A stretch of 23,280 bases of DNA from CAZHGD01 sp964531735. GTDB lineage: Bacteria; Armatimonadota; UBA10988. The notes beneath the pieces are model-generated. The model was given only the letters and a program-made list of their open reading frames with translations, was not told the origin of the DNA and searched no databases. The stretch spans positions 1 to 23,280 of the forward strand of contig CAZHGD010000119.1 of the NCBI GenBank assembly GCA_964531735.1, in the 5' to 3' direction. Positions 16,798 through 23,280 of the stretch are shown here, one piece after another. Position 1 is the stretch's first letter, and every line of letters begins with the position of its first letter. The position numbers were made by a program, and so were the translations under genes.

Positions 16798-18900
16798 CTA
16801 TCCCAACGGCAGCTCGAACCAGAAGGTGCTGCCGCGGCCCACCTCGGTGTCCACGTCGATCACTCCGCCTTGGGACCGCACCGCCCGCTCACAGAAATAC
16901 AGGCCCAGTCCGCTCGAGATCTTCGAGAACCCCGTGTTCACCTGCCCGTATCTGGTGAACAGGCGCGGCCGGTACTCGCTCGGGATGCCCTGCCCGGTGT
17001 CTGTCACCGAGATCCGCGCCGCGCTGCCGGACTGCCGTACACCCACCGTGATCAGGCCGAGGTGGCCCGCGTCATCCACCGGCTCCTCTCGCCGGCGCGT
17101 GTACTTCGCCGCGTTGTTCATCAAGTTCATCAGCACGCGCGAGAGTAGCTCCGGGTCGGCCATCACCGTCAGGTCCTGGTTGTCCGGCGCGGCGATCACC
17201 CACAGACCGTTGTCCTTGGCCTTGACCCAGCGCTGGAAGAAGCCTACCCAACCGTCGACCAGCGGCCCGACCTCCACCGGCTTCGTCGGCACCAGGACGC
17301 CTGGCTCCAGCCGCGGGGCGTCCACAATGCTGCGCCCGAGGTCGATCACGCGGCGGCAGTCGGCTGCCACGTTCTGTAGCAGTTGTGGCAGGTCCGGCTC
17401 GAGTTCGTCGTCGTCGGGCTCGGCCGTCGCCAGCGAGGCCGCCAGATCGACCACCGAGACGATGCTGCCCAATGGGCTGGTCACGTCATGCGCCACCTCG
17501 GCGATCAGGCTCTCGGCGGCCCGTAGCTGCTCGGTCAGGGCCTGGTTGGCCGCCTTGACCTCCACCACCGCGCGCACCCAGGGCTCGACGCCCGCGGGCC
17601 CGACGGCGGCGGCGAAGCGGTCGGCCATGGCCTGTGCCTGCAGTGCCCGCGCCCCGTCGAGCGCCGCCACCAGATGGATGACAGCCTCAGCGCGGAGGTC
17701 CTGCCGCAGCATCACCAGCGCGAGCTCGAACTGGGCCTTCGCCACGCGTCCGGGCTGCCGCAACTGCTCAAAGCTGGTGATGGCGGCCTCGAGCCGCTGC
17801 CGCGCCAGGCCATAGTTGGCCCGGCCGGCCTCGATGACGCCGAGTTGCAGGTCGAGGTGCGCGGCGACCAGCGGCAGCGGATTCGGCAGGCTGTCTCGCA
17901 CCTGGTGGTGCAGGTCGGCGGCCACCTCGTATTCGCCCTTGGCGATGCTCAGCCAAGCCGCGGCATGGTTGGTATGAGCGGTGGCGACCGCGTCGCCGAC
18001 ACCCAACGCACGCGCCTCGCTCAGCCGGCGCATCGCGGCCGTCTGCTCGCCCTGGCCGATGAGCGCTTCCACCAGGTTGGTCAGCGCTATCAGCCGCCCG
18101 GTCTGGTCGTCGAGTTGCTCGGTGAGCGCCAGGTCCTGCTCCAGAAACGGCAGCGCAGCGGCATACTCCTCAAACTGCAGGTGCAGCCGGCCGAGGTTGC
18201 CGCAGGTCATGGCCCGGCCCGACAGGTCACGCCGTTCGGTCTTCACCAGCAGGCTGTGGTGGAGCCGCTGCAGCGCGGCGGCGAACTGACCGCGGTCCAT
18301 CAGGACCATGCCGAGTGTGTCCTCGGCGCGAGCGGCGGCCAGCTTGTCGCCGAGCCGGGTGAACCGCTCGATCGCGGTGAGCAGTGGGGTCTCGGCGGCA
18401 TCAGGAGCGCCACTGCGGCGGTGCGCCAGGCCCTCGAGGTGCCAGGTCTCGGCGACCAGGTCCGGCAAGCCGACGGCCTGGCATCGCCCGCGCAGATCGG
18501 CGGCTGACTCGAGCACCACCGGCAGCTCGCGCGCCTCGCAGGCGCCGAACAGCGCCGCCACCTCGACCGCCAGGCTCAACGGCTCGCGGCGAGCGCCGTC
18601 AGTGATCTGCACGGCCGCTTCGGCGGCGGCGGCAACGTGCCTGCGCGCCGCCACGAGGTCGTGCTGGGAGAAGCCAAGGTAGGCTCGGCACAGTTCGGTC
18701 AGCGCGGCGGCTTCGTGCGCTTCGAGGGCACCCGCCGTGGTGACGTCCGCCCAGGCCGCGACCATCTCCGACCTGCTGGGCGGGTCCGCGCCGACCCGCT
18801 CCAAGGCGTAGCGCACCTGACGCAGCAGGCCTGACCGAGCGCGGGCGTCGGCCGCCTCAGCGTACTCAGCGCACAGCGTCGCGACCCGATGCCTGCCCAT
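16798..18900 (-). CDS. Soluble TPR-containing sensor histidine kinase
   Basis: A 700-aa cytoplasmic histidine kinase without membrane segments. Residues about 60-435 are a run of helical pairs of TPR type (for example LGRLHLQFEEYAAALPFLEQDLAL). A coiled-coil linker (about 445-468) leads to the HisKA dimerisation domain with the phospho-acceptor His471 in AEVAHDVTSPLGSI. The ATPase domain shows the N box NLMNNAAKY (592-600), G1 DTGQGIP (634-640), the F box LFTRYGQ and G2 SSGLGLYF (662-669), ending in FWFELPL; all are intact, so it should autophosphorylate. No receiver domain is fused and no response regulator is adjacent, so it is an orphan kinase or acts on the neighbouring proteins. ATG at 18900 follows GGGAG; an upstream ATG at 18999 is less likely. 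First gene of the unit; the TPR array is the likely input module. Confidence 0.9.
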   Translation of the reverse strand: MGRHRVATLCAEYAEAADARARSGLLRQVRYALERVGADPPSRSEMVAAWADVTTAGALEAHEAAALTELCRAYLGFSQHDLVAARRHVAAAAEAAVQITDGARREPLSLAVEVAALFGACEARELPVVLESAADLRGRCQAVGLPDLVAETWHLEGLAHRRSGAPDAAETPLLTAIERFTRLGDKLAAARAEDTLGMVLMDRGQFAAALQRLHHSLLVKTERRDLSGRAMTCGNLGRLHLQFEEYAAALPFLEQDLALTEQLDDQTGRLIALTNLVEALIGQGEQTAAMRRLSEARALGVGDAVATAHTNHAAAWLSIAKGEYEVAADLHHQVRDSLPNPLPLVAAHLDLQLGVIEAGRANYGLARQRLEAAITSFEQLRQPGRVAKAQFELALVMLRQDLRAEAVIHLVAALDGARALQAQAMADRFAAAVGPAGVEPWVRAVVEVKAANQALTEQLRAAESLIAEVAHDVTSPLGSIVSVVDLAASLATAEPDDDELEPDLPQLLQNVAADCRRVIDLGRSIVDAPRLEPGVLVPTKPVEVGPLVDGWVGFFQRWVKAKDNGLWVIAAPDNQDLTVMADPELLSRVLMNLMNNAAKYTRRREEPVDDAGHLGLITVGVRQSGSAARISVTDTGQGIPSEYRPRLFTRYGQVNTGFSKISSGLGLYFCERAVRSQGGVIDVDTEVGRGSTFWFELPLG

Positions 18901-19276
18901 GTTCGGCTCCCCAACGCCGTACTCGCCAGGAGCGGCCCAGCGCCGACATGGCCGCTCGCACTGCGAACGTTGGCGTAAGTTCGGGGTTGCTGACCGCATT
19001 CCTCCTTGCCGGCGTACCCGTTGTGGTTCGGAACACCGGCAACAGGACCTTCCGTAGCAGTGCGCACCGTCATGCGGCGCAGCCGCACCCAGAACGGGTC
19101 AGATGGGGGCGCGAGGTGAGCGCGGTGCAGAGGCCGCTCTGGCTCCTGGTGCCGGCAAGCCCGTAATGGTCGCTCATCCAGGCCCGCTACAAACCCGAAC
19201 CCGTCGCCACGAGCACGCAGAGCAACCGGTTGCCTTGGTCGTCGCGTCCGCTGCACTCGCTTCGCAGGAGGTGAGC
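18901..19276. other. Region upstream of the kinase gene and IS110 remnant
   Basis: About 375 bases without a supported gene. It holds the right copy of the dispersed repeat (19054-19152) and the noncoding region before the IS110-family pseudogene. In IS110 elements this position, upstream of the transposase, can encode the bridge RNA; I see no structure clear enough to call one. No convincing promoter for the kinase gene was found. Confidence 0.5.
19054..19152 (-). repeat. Dispersed repeat, right copy (inverted relative to 12295-12390)
   Basis: The minus strand of this segment matches the plus strand of 12295-12390: same GCACCAG start, an identical 22-base block near the start, an identical 20-base block in the middle (TTCTGGGTGCGGCTGCGCC plus one preceding G) and the same CTGCTAC end. 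It sits 125 bases before the IS110-family pseudogene, on the side facing the kinase gene. Confidence 0.75.
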
Positions 19277-19899
19277 ATGGAGGTCCTCTACGACGACGTG
19301 GGCGGTCGCGATGTGCGCAAGGCCAGCGTGACGGCCGGGGTGGCCCGGCGCGACCGCACGGGCGCGGCGCAGCGTGAGACGCCGGCCTTCAGCACCATGG
19401 CGGCTGGCATCCTGGCCCTGGCGAGCCGGCTGGCGGGCTGTGGCGCGAGCTACGTGGCGATGGAGTCGAGCGGCGTCTACTGGAAGCCGGTCTTGAACCT
19501 GCTGGCGGAGCTGTTCGCCGACGTCCTGGTCAGCACGCGACTCGTCAAGCGCGGGCCGGGGCGCAAGGCCGACGTGGGTGACACGGAGTGCCCGGCCGAG
19601 TTGCAGTTCCCCGGCCTGCTGACACCGAGCGTTACCCCACCGTGGGCGCAACGTGACCTGCGCGATCTTGCCCGTCTGTGCAGCCAACGGACCAGCGAGC
19701 AAGGCCGCGTCGTGAACCGCGTCCTGAAGGCTCTCGAGGACACCGGCTGCAGGCGGTCCGCGGTGGCCACAACGTGCCGTGCGTTCGCGGCCGAGCCATG
19801 CTCGAGGCGCTGCTGGTCGGGCAGACCGATCCCGCGGCGCTGGCCAAGCCGGCTCGCGGGCGCCCGCGCAAGAAGCTACCGGCGTTACGCGAGGCACTG
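19277..19899 (+). pseudogene. IS110-family transposase, frameshifted and truncated
   Basis: Remnant of an IS110-family DEDD transposase. A strong AGGAGGTGAGC precedes the ATG. The N-terminal domain is recognisable by FSTMAAGILALASRLAG, the block YVAMESSGVYWKPV, LVKRGPGRKADVGD and RDLARLCSQRTSEQGRVVNRVLKALED. The usual GLDVHK has decayed to GRDVRK. Near 19770 the reading frame shifts by one base (an apparent single-base loss in the VATDVLG segment) and continues as RAMLEALLVGQTDPAALA and then RGRPRKKLPALREAL. Similarity stops at about 19899, so the whole C-terminal catalytic-serine domain (Transposase_20) is missing. It cannot encode an active transposase. IS110 elements lack classical inverted repeats, so the element ends cannot be placed from this sequence. 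Confidence 0.88.
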
Positions 19900-19951
19900 T
19901 GCTGCCTAAGCATCGATCCGGAGCCCTTGTCGGGGTGCCACTCGCGGCCCT

Positions 19952-19995
19952 CCCGCCAGTGCGTTGTGGAGCTGGTACGTCGAAGCACTGGCGGG
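19952..19995. repeat. Stem-loop just past the IS110 remnant
   Basis: Perfect 11-bp inverted repeat, CCCGCCAGTGC at 19952-19962 and GCACTGGCGGG at 19985-19995, with a 22-base loop. It may be a remnant of an element end or a transcription stop after the transposase relic. No T-tract. Confidence 0.45.
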
Positions 19996-20050
19996 CAAGC
20001 CGCCTGTGGCACCCGTGACTGGTGCGCACGACAACGGCTGTCGTACGCGG

Positions 20051-20075
20051 CTTGGTGTCATGTTCCCTGGTTTGG
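20051..20075 (+). repeat. IS-end-like motif, right-side copy
   Basis: Contains GGTGTCATGTTCCCTGGTTT, matching the motif at 12046-12064 with three substitutions and one inserted base. On the other strand AACCAGGGAACATGA matches the tandem units at 12130-12188. It lies about 150 bases beyond the IS110 remnant. Confidence 0.45.
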
Positions 20076-20311
20076 CGCGACAGCCTGGCGCGGGCCGAAG
20101 CGAGGGTGGGGCACCGGGGTGGCGCCCGTCGCCGCTGCCGGCCAATCGACTTGCCTGGCGCACCCCGGTCGGTGCGACTTGTTGCACTGCCCGCGACTTT
20201 TTTCGGGTTTGCGGATAGCTGGAGGGGCCACCGGTAGTTAGTGACTGGAAAGCATGCGGGGCACGACGGATGACGGAGCGGCCGGATGCTGTGCACGAGA
20301 AGGAGAAACCC

Positions 20312-22117
20312 ATGACTGCGCCCACTCGACACGCCAAACTCCTCGCCTGGGTTGACGACGTCGCCAAGATGACGCAGCCAGACGACATTGTGTGGTGCGA
20401 CGGCTCGGCCGAAGAATACGACCGCATGATGGAGCTGATGATGGAGGCCGGACTGGCCGTGCAGCTCAACCCCGAGCGACGGCCGGGCTCCTACCTGTTC
20501 CGCTCGGACCCGTCCGACGTGGCTCGGGTGGAGAACCGCACCTACATCGCCTCGCGCACCAAGGAGGCCGCCGGGCCGACCAACAACTGGGTCGATCCCG
20601 CCGAGCTGAAGACGACCATGAAGGCGCTGTACCGCGACTGCATGAAGGGCCGCACGATGTACGTGATCCCTTTCAGCATGGGTCCGGTCGGCTCGAAGAT
20701 TGCCAAGATCGGCGTCGAAATCACCGACAGCCCGTATGTCGTGGCGAACATGCACATCATGACGCGCGTCGGTGGCAAGGTGCTGGACGTGCTCGGTGAC
20801 AGCGGTGAGTACATTCCCTGTCTGCACTCGGTGGGCAAGCCGCTGGCCAAGGGCGAGAACGACGAGGGCCGCTGGCCGTGCGCGCCGCTCGACAAGAAGT
20901 ACATCTCGCACTTCCCCGAGGAGCGGCTGATCTGGAGCTACGGCTCGGGCTACGGCGGCAACGCGCTGCTCGGCAAGAAGTGCCTGGCGCTGCGCATCGC
21001 CTCGGTGGCGGCGCGCGACGAGGGCTGGCTGGCCGAGCACATGCTGATCTTGAAGATCACCAACCCGCAGGGCGTCAGCAAGTACGTGGCGGCGGCGTTC
21101 CCCAGCGCCTGCGGCAAGACCAACCTGGCGATGCTCATCCCGACGGTGAAGGGCTGGAAGGTCGAGACCATCGGTGACGACATCGCCTGGATGAAGTTCG
21201 GCGACGACGGCTACCTGTACGCCATCAACCCTGAGAGCGGCTTCTTCGGCGTGGCTCCGGGCACGTCGATGGACTCCAACCCAAACGCCATGAAGTCCAT
21301 CGGCGCCAATGCCATCTACACCAACGTGGCGCTGACCGAGGACGGTGACGTCTGGTGGGAGGGCATCGGCGAGAAGGCGCCGGACAAGTTGGTCGACTGG
21401 AAAGAGAACGACTGGCACCCCGGCGCGGAGAGCCCGGCGGCGCACCCGAACGCGCGGTTCACGGTGCCGGCGTCACAGTGCCCGGTGATCGCCCCGGAGT
21501 GGGAAGACCCGAAGGGCGTCCGCATCAGCGCCATTCTGTTCGGCGGCCGGCGCCCGAGCACGGTGCCGCTGGTCCACCAGGCGTTCGACTGGAACCACGG
21601 CGTGTTCCTCGGCTCCATCGTGGGCTCCGAGGTCACCGCCGCGGCGCTCGACCTCAAGGAAGGCACCGTCCGCCGCGACCCGATGGCCATGCTGCCGTTC
21701 TGCGGCTACCACATGGGCGACTACTTCAAGCACTGGCTCGAACTCGGCGCCGCGCATGAGGCCGACAAGCTGCCGCAGGTGTTCTTTGTCAACTGGTTCC
21801 GCAAGGACGAGAACGGCCGCTGGCTGTGGCCCGGCTACGGTGAGAACAGCCGCGTGCTGGCCTGGATCTTCGACCGCTGCGACGGCGTCGGTGCGGCCCG
21901 CGAGACGGCCATCGGCCTCATGCCGACCATCGATGCCATCGAGCGGCCGGCCGACGTCTCCGCGGCCGACATGGAAGCCTTGCTGGCGGTCGACAAAGAC
22001 GGCTGGCTACGCGAGATCGCCTCGATCCGCGAGCACTACGCCAAGTTCGGCGACAAGCTGCCGCAGGAACTGAACGACCAGCTCGAGCAGCTCGAGCAGC
22101 GCCTGCGCAGCCAGTAA
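20312..22117 (+). CDS. pckG: Phosphoenolpyruvate carboxykinase (GTP)
   Basis: Converts oxaloacetate and GTP to phosphoenolpyruvate, CO2 and GDP, the entry step of gluconeogenesis from TCA intermediates; cytoplasmic monomer. The 601-aa product matches the GTP-dependent family in length. The kinase-1a P-loop is FPSACGKTN (263-271), with the family-specific reactive Cys267. The kinase-2 metal site is GDDIAWM (288-294), and NPESGFFGVAPGTS and RISAILFGGRRPSTVPLV follow. SYGSGYGGNALLGKK (209-223) and MHIMTRVG (148-154) are further conserved blocks. The ATG at 20312 has AAGGAG 6 bases upstream; an in-frame ATG at 20270 lacks this. It converges on the MDR dehydrogenase gene, with a 16-bp hairpin between. 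Confidence 0.98.
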   Translation: MTAPTRHAKLLAWVDDVAKMTQPDDIVWCDGSAEEYDRMMELMMEAGLAVQLNPERRPGSYLFRSDPSDVARVENRTYIASRTKEAAGPTNNWVDPAELKTTMKALYRDCMKGRTMYVIPFSMGPVGSKIAKIGVEITDSPYVVANMHIMTRVGGKVLDVLGDSGEYIPCLHSVGKPLAKGENDEGRWPCAPLDKKYISHFPEERLIWSYGSGYGGNALLGKKCLALRIASVAARDEGWLAEHMLILKITNPQGVSKYVAAAFPSACGKTNLAMLIPTVKGWKVETIGDDIAWMKFGDDGYLYAINPESGFFGVAPGTSMDSNPNAMKSIGANAIYTNVALTEDGDVWWEGIGEKAPDKLVDWKENDWHPGAESPAAHPNARFTVPASQCPVIAPEWEDPKGVRISAILFGGRRPSTVPLVHQAFDWNHGVFLGSIVGSEVTAAALDLKEGTVRRDPMAMLPFCGYHMGDYFKHWLELGAAHEADKLPQVFFVNWFRKDENGRWLWPGYGENSRVLAWIFDRCDGVGAARETAIGLMPTIDAIERPADVSAADMEALLAVDKDGWLREIASIREHYAKFGDKLPQELNDQLEQLEQRLRSQ

Positions 22118-22136
22118 GCGGCCGCGAACGACGTGA

Positions 22137-22172
22137 CCACGGGGCGGCGCCGCCACCGGCGCCGCCCCGTGG
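22137..22172. terminator. Bidirectional hairpin terminator between pckG and the dehydrogenase gene
   Basis: Perfect 16-bp inverted repeat (22137-22152 and 22157-22172, beginning CCACGGGGCGGCG) with a 4-base CCAC loop, 19 bases after the pckG stop and 12 bases after the stop of the convergent gene. A very stable GC stem without a U-tract on either strand; a shared terminator is the obvious role. Confidence 0.75.
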
Positions 22173-22184
22173 CGTTGGGGGTGC

Positions 22185-23225
22185 TCAGAACCGCACGCCG
22201 AACTTGACCACGCGGCCCGGATCCGCGGCGATCCACGACCACACGCGCGGGGCTTCGTCCAGCGGCACGATCGGGTCGATCAGGCCCGGTGCGGTCAGCT
22301 TGCCGGTGCGCATCATCTCAATCAGCACCGCGAAGCCGCGCGCAGCGTCCCACATCGGGTAATCGCGCGGGTGGTTGGCCCAACCGCAGCCGTGTGGGAT
22401 GACCAGGTTGAGGCAGTTGTGGTGCGCCTCGCGCCCGAGCCACACGTCGCGCGCCGGGCCTTGGTAGAACCCGGTCAGGCAGACGGTGCCGCGCACCCGG
22501 GTGCAGCGGATGGCGTCCTGCAGCGCCCGGTACGAGCCCGACACCTCGAGCGCCACATCGACGCCCGCTCCGCCGGTCAGCTCGTGGACGACCTCGCCCA
22601 CCTCGACCGTGCTCGGGTCGAGCACCTCGTCGGCGCCGAACGCTCGCGCCAACGCACGCCGGTTCTCCAGCAGGTCGACGCCGATCAGGCGCGCGGCGCC
22701 ACTCAGCCGCGCCATGCGCAGGGCCAGCAGGCCGATGGCGCCGAGGCCGACCACGGCCACACTGTCGCCGAATCGGACCAGCGACTCCCGTACGCTGAAC
22801 AGGGCCACGTAGGCCGGTTCGACACAGAGCGCCAGCGCCGGGTCCAGGTCGCCGAGCGCCCACAGCGCGTCGGCGGCGCAGACGTTGGTCTCGCGGATGT
22901 CCATCGGGCCGAAGACGCGGTCACCGACCTGCCAGGCGGTGGCGTCGCCGGCCACCTCGGTGACGGTGCCCACGCCCATGGCGTTGAGCGTCTGCCGCAG
23001 CGTCGGCTCCCCCGCCGGCGCGGGGTCGTGGGGCACGAACAGGTGGCGCTGCGGGTCGAAATGGGCGTCGACGTTGTTCGGGCCGGTGAAGATGGCCAGG
23101 TTGGTGCCGTGCTTGGTGGAGGCCAGCTCGGTTCGCACGCGGACCTGGCCGGCCTGGAGAGCGGGCTCATCGTAGTCGGCCAGCACGGCGGTGGCCGGCG
23201 GCAGAATGCCGAGGCGTCGAGGCAT
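22185..23225 (-). CDS. MDR-family (zinc-type alcohol dehydrogenase-like) oxidoreductase
   Basis: A 346-aa medium-chain dehydrogenase/reductase. The N-terminal GroES-like domain is followed by a Rossmann fold with VVGLGAIGLLALRMA and an acidic residue in GVDLLENRR that favours NAD over NADP. The CVEP block (Cys-x-Glu-Pro, as in CxEPLA of sorbitol dehydrogenase relatives) and GDRVFGP are family features. The expected catalytic-zinc positions are changed: the usual CGTD reads HGTN (in STKHGTNLA), and the GHE motif is absent. The four-cysteine structural-zinc loop is missing too. It is therefore probably zinc-independent, like the BchC or quinone-reductase-like branches. Substrate unknown. AAGGAG lies 6 bases before ATG 23225, and transcription converges on pckG. 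Confidence 0.85.
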   Translation of the reverse strand: MPRRLGILPPATAVLADYDEPALQAGQVRVRTELASTKHGTNLAIFTGPNNVDAHFDPQRHLFVPHDPAPAGEPTLRQTLNAMGVGTVTEVAGDATAWQVGDRVFGPMDIRETNVCAADALWALGDLDPALALCVEPAYVALFSVRESLVRFGDSVAVVGLGAIGLLALRMARLSGAARLIGVDLLENRRALARAFGADEVLDPSTVEVGEVVHELTGGAGVDVALEVSGSYRALQDAIRCTRVRGTVCLTGFYQGPARDVWLGREAHHNCLNLVIPHGCGWANHPRDYPMWDAARGFAVLIEMMRTGKLTAPGLIDPIVPLDEAPRVWSWIAADPGRVVKFGVRF

Positions 23226-23280
23226 GGGTCGCTCCTTGGGCGTGGTGACGGCGTTCGGCGGCGACCGCAGCCTTCCTGCG

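Larger units (their letters stand above)
19900..20311. other. Gap between IS110 remnant and pckG
   Basis: About 410 bases with no supported gene. It holds an 11-bp stem-loop (19952-19995) and a copy of the IS-end-like motif (20051-20075). A TTTTTT flanked by CCCG/CGGG lies around 20190-20210. A promoter for pckG must lie here or further upstream, but I see no pair of hexamers with proper spacing. Confidence 0.5.

Noticed and set aside
18901..19256. N-terminal extension of the histidine kinase or a separate minus-strand gene over the right repeat
   Set aside because: The start at 18900 has GGGAG and a standard N-terminus. The extension covers repeat sequence whose counterpart at 12295-12390 does not keep one reading frame across the copy.
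19187..21445. Minus-strand 752-codon open frame across the IS110 relic and pckG
   Set aside because: It spans a pseudogene, a noncoding gap and half of pckG in antisense, and has no recognisable domain.

Overview
This is a high-GC bacterial chromosomal segment, mostly core metabolism with one accessory island. The tRNA-sensing T-box leader in front of leuA, the Sec-type signal peptides, and a secreted two-repeat protein of a kind common in Armatimonadota, Planctomycetota and similar phyla point to a high-GC lineage such as Armatimonadota or Chloroflexota. Nothing in the window fixes the taxon. Genes carry clear Shine-Dalgarno sites, and several starts were moved inward from the longest open frame to a start with a good ribosome binding site.

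Left part (1-5200, minus strand). Transcription runs from a secreted tandem-repeat protein (4062-5180) to an M14 zinc carboxypeptidase (2409-3908), then leuA (462-2039) and a truncated P-loop ATPase (1-367). leuA has its own near-consensus sigma-70 promoter, whose -35 box contains the stop codon of the carboxypeptidase gene. Its leader folds as a class-I T-box with a leucine CUC specifier and an intrinsic terminator. leuA transcription should therefore respond to uncharged tRNA-Leu.

Middle part (5380-11910). An exported double-rhodanese sulfurtransferase converges on a two-gene unit of small membrane proteins, one of them only 51 aa. argG follows, then hisH and hisF, which overlap by 7 bases. 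Converging on these is a GntR/FCD regulator-MFS transporter operon whose promoter overlaps a perfect GTGTATACAC palindrome, the likely autoregulatory operator.

Accessory island (about 11.9-20.3 kb). Three minus-strand genes form one unit: a soluble TPR histidine kinase (700 aa), a 938-aa protein of unknown family, and a 450-aa protein whose N-terminal part has a HEPN-like RNxxxH motif. The last two overlap by ATGA. The unit lies between two inverted copies of a repeat of about 95 bp (12295-12390 and 19054-19152). Outside these are a decayed IS110-family transposase and scattered copies of a short motif resembling IS ends. No response regulator is present. This is the best candidate for an undescribed system here; a signalling or defence role is inference from architecture and context.

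Right part (20300-23280). GTP-dependent PEP carboxykinase (pckG) converges on an MDR-family dehydrogenase lacking the usual catalytic-zinc cysteine. A perfect 16-bp hairpin between them probably terminates both transcripts.
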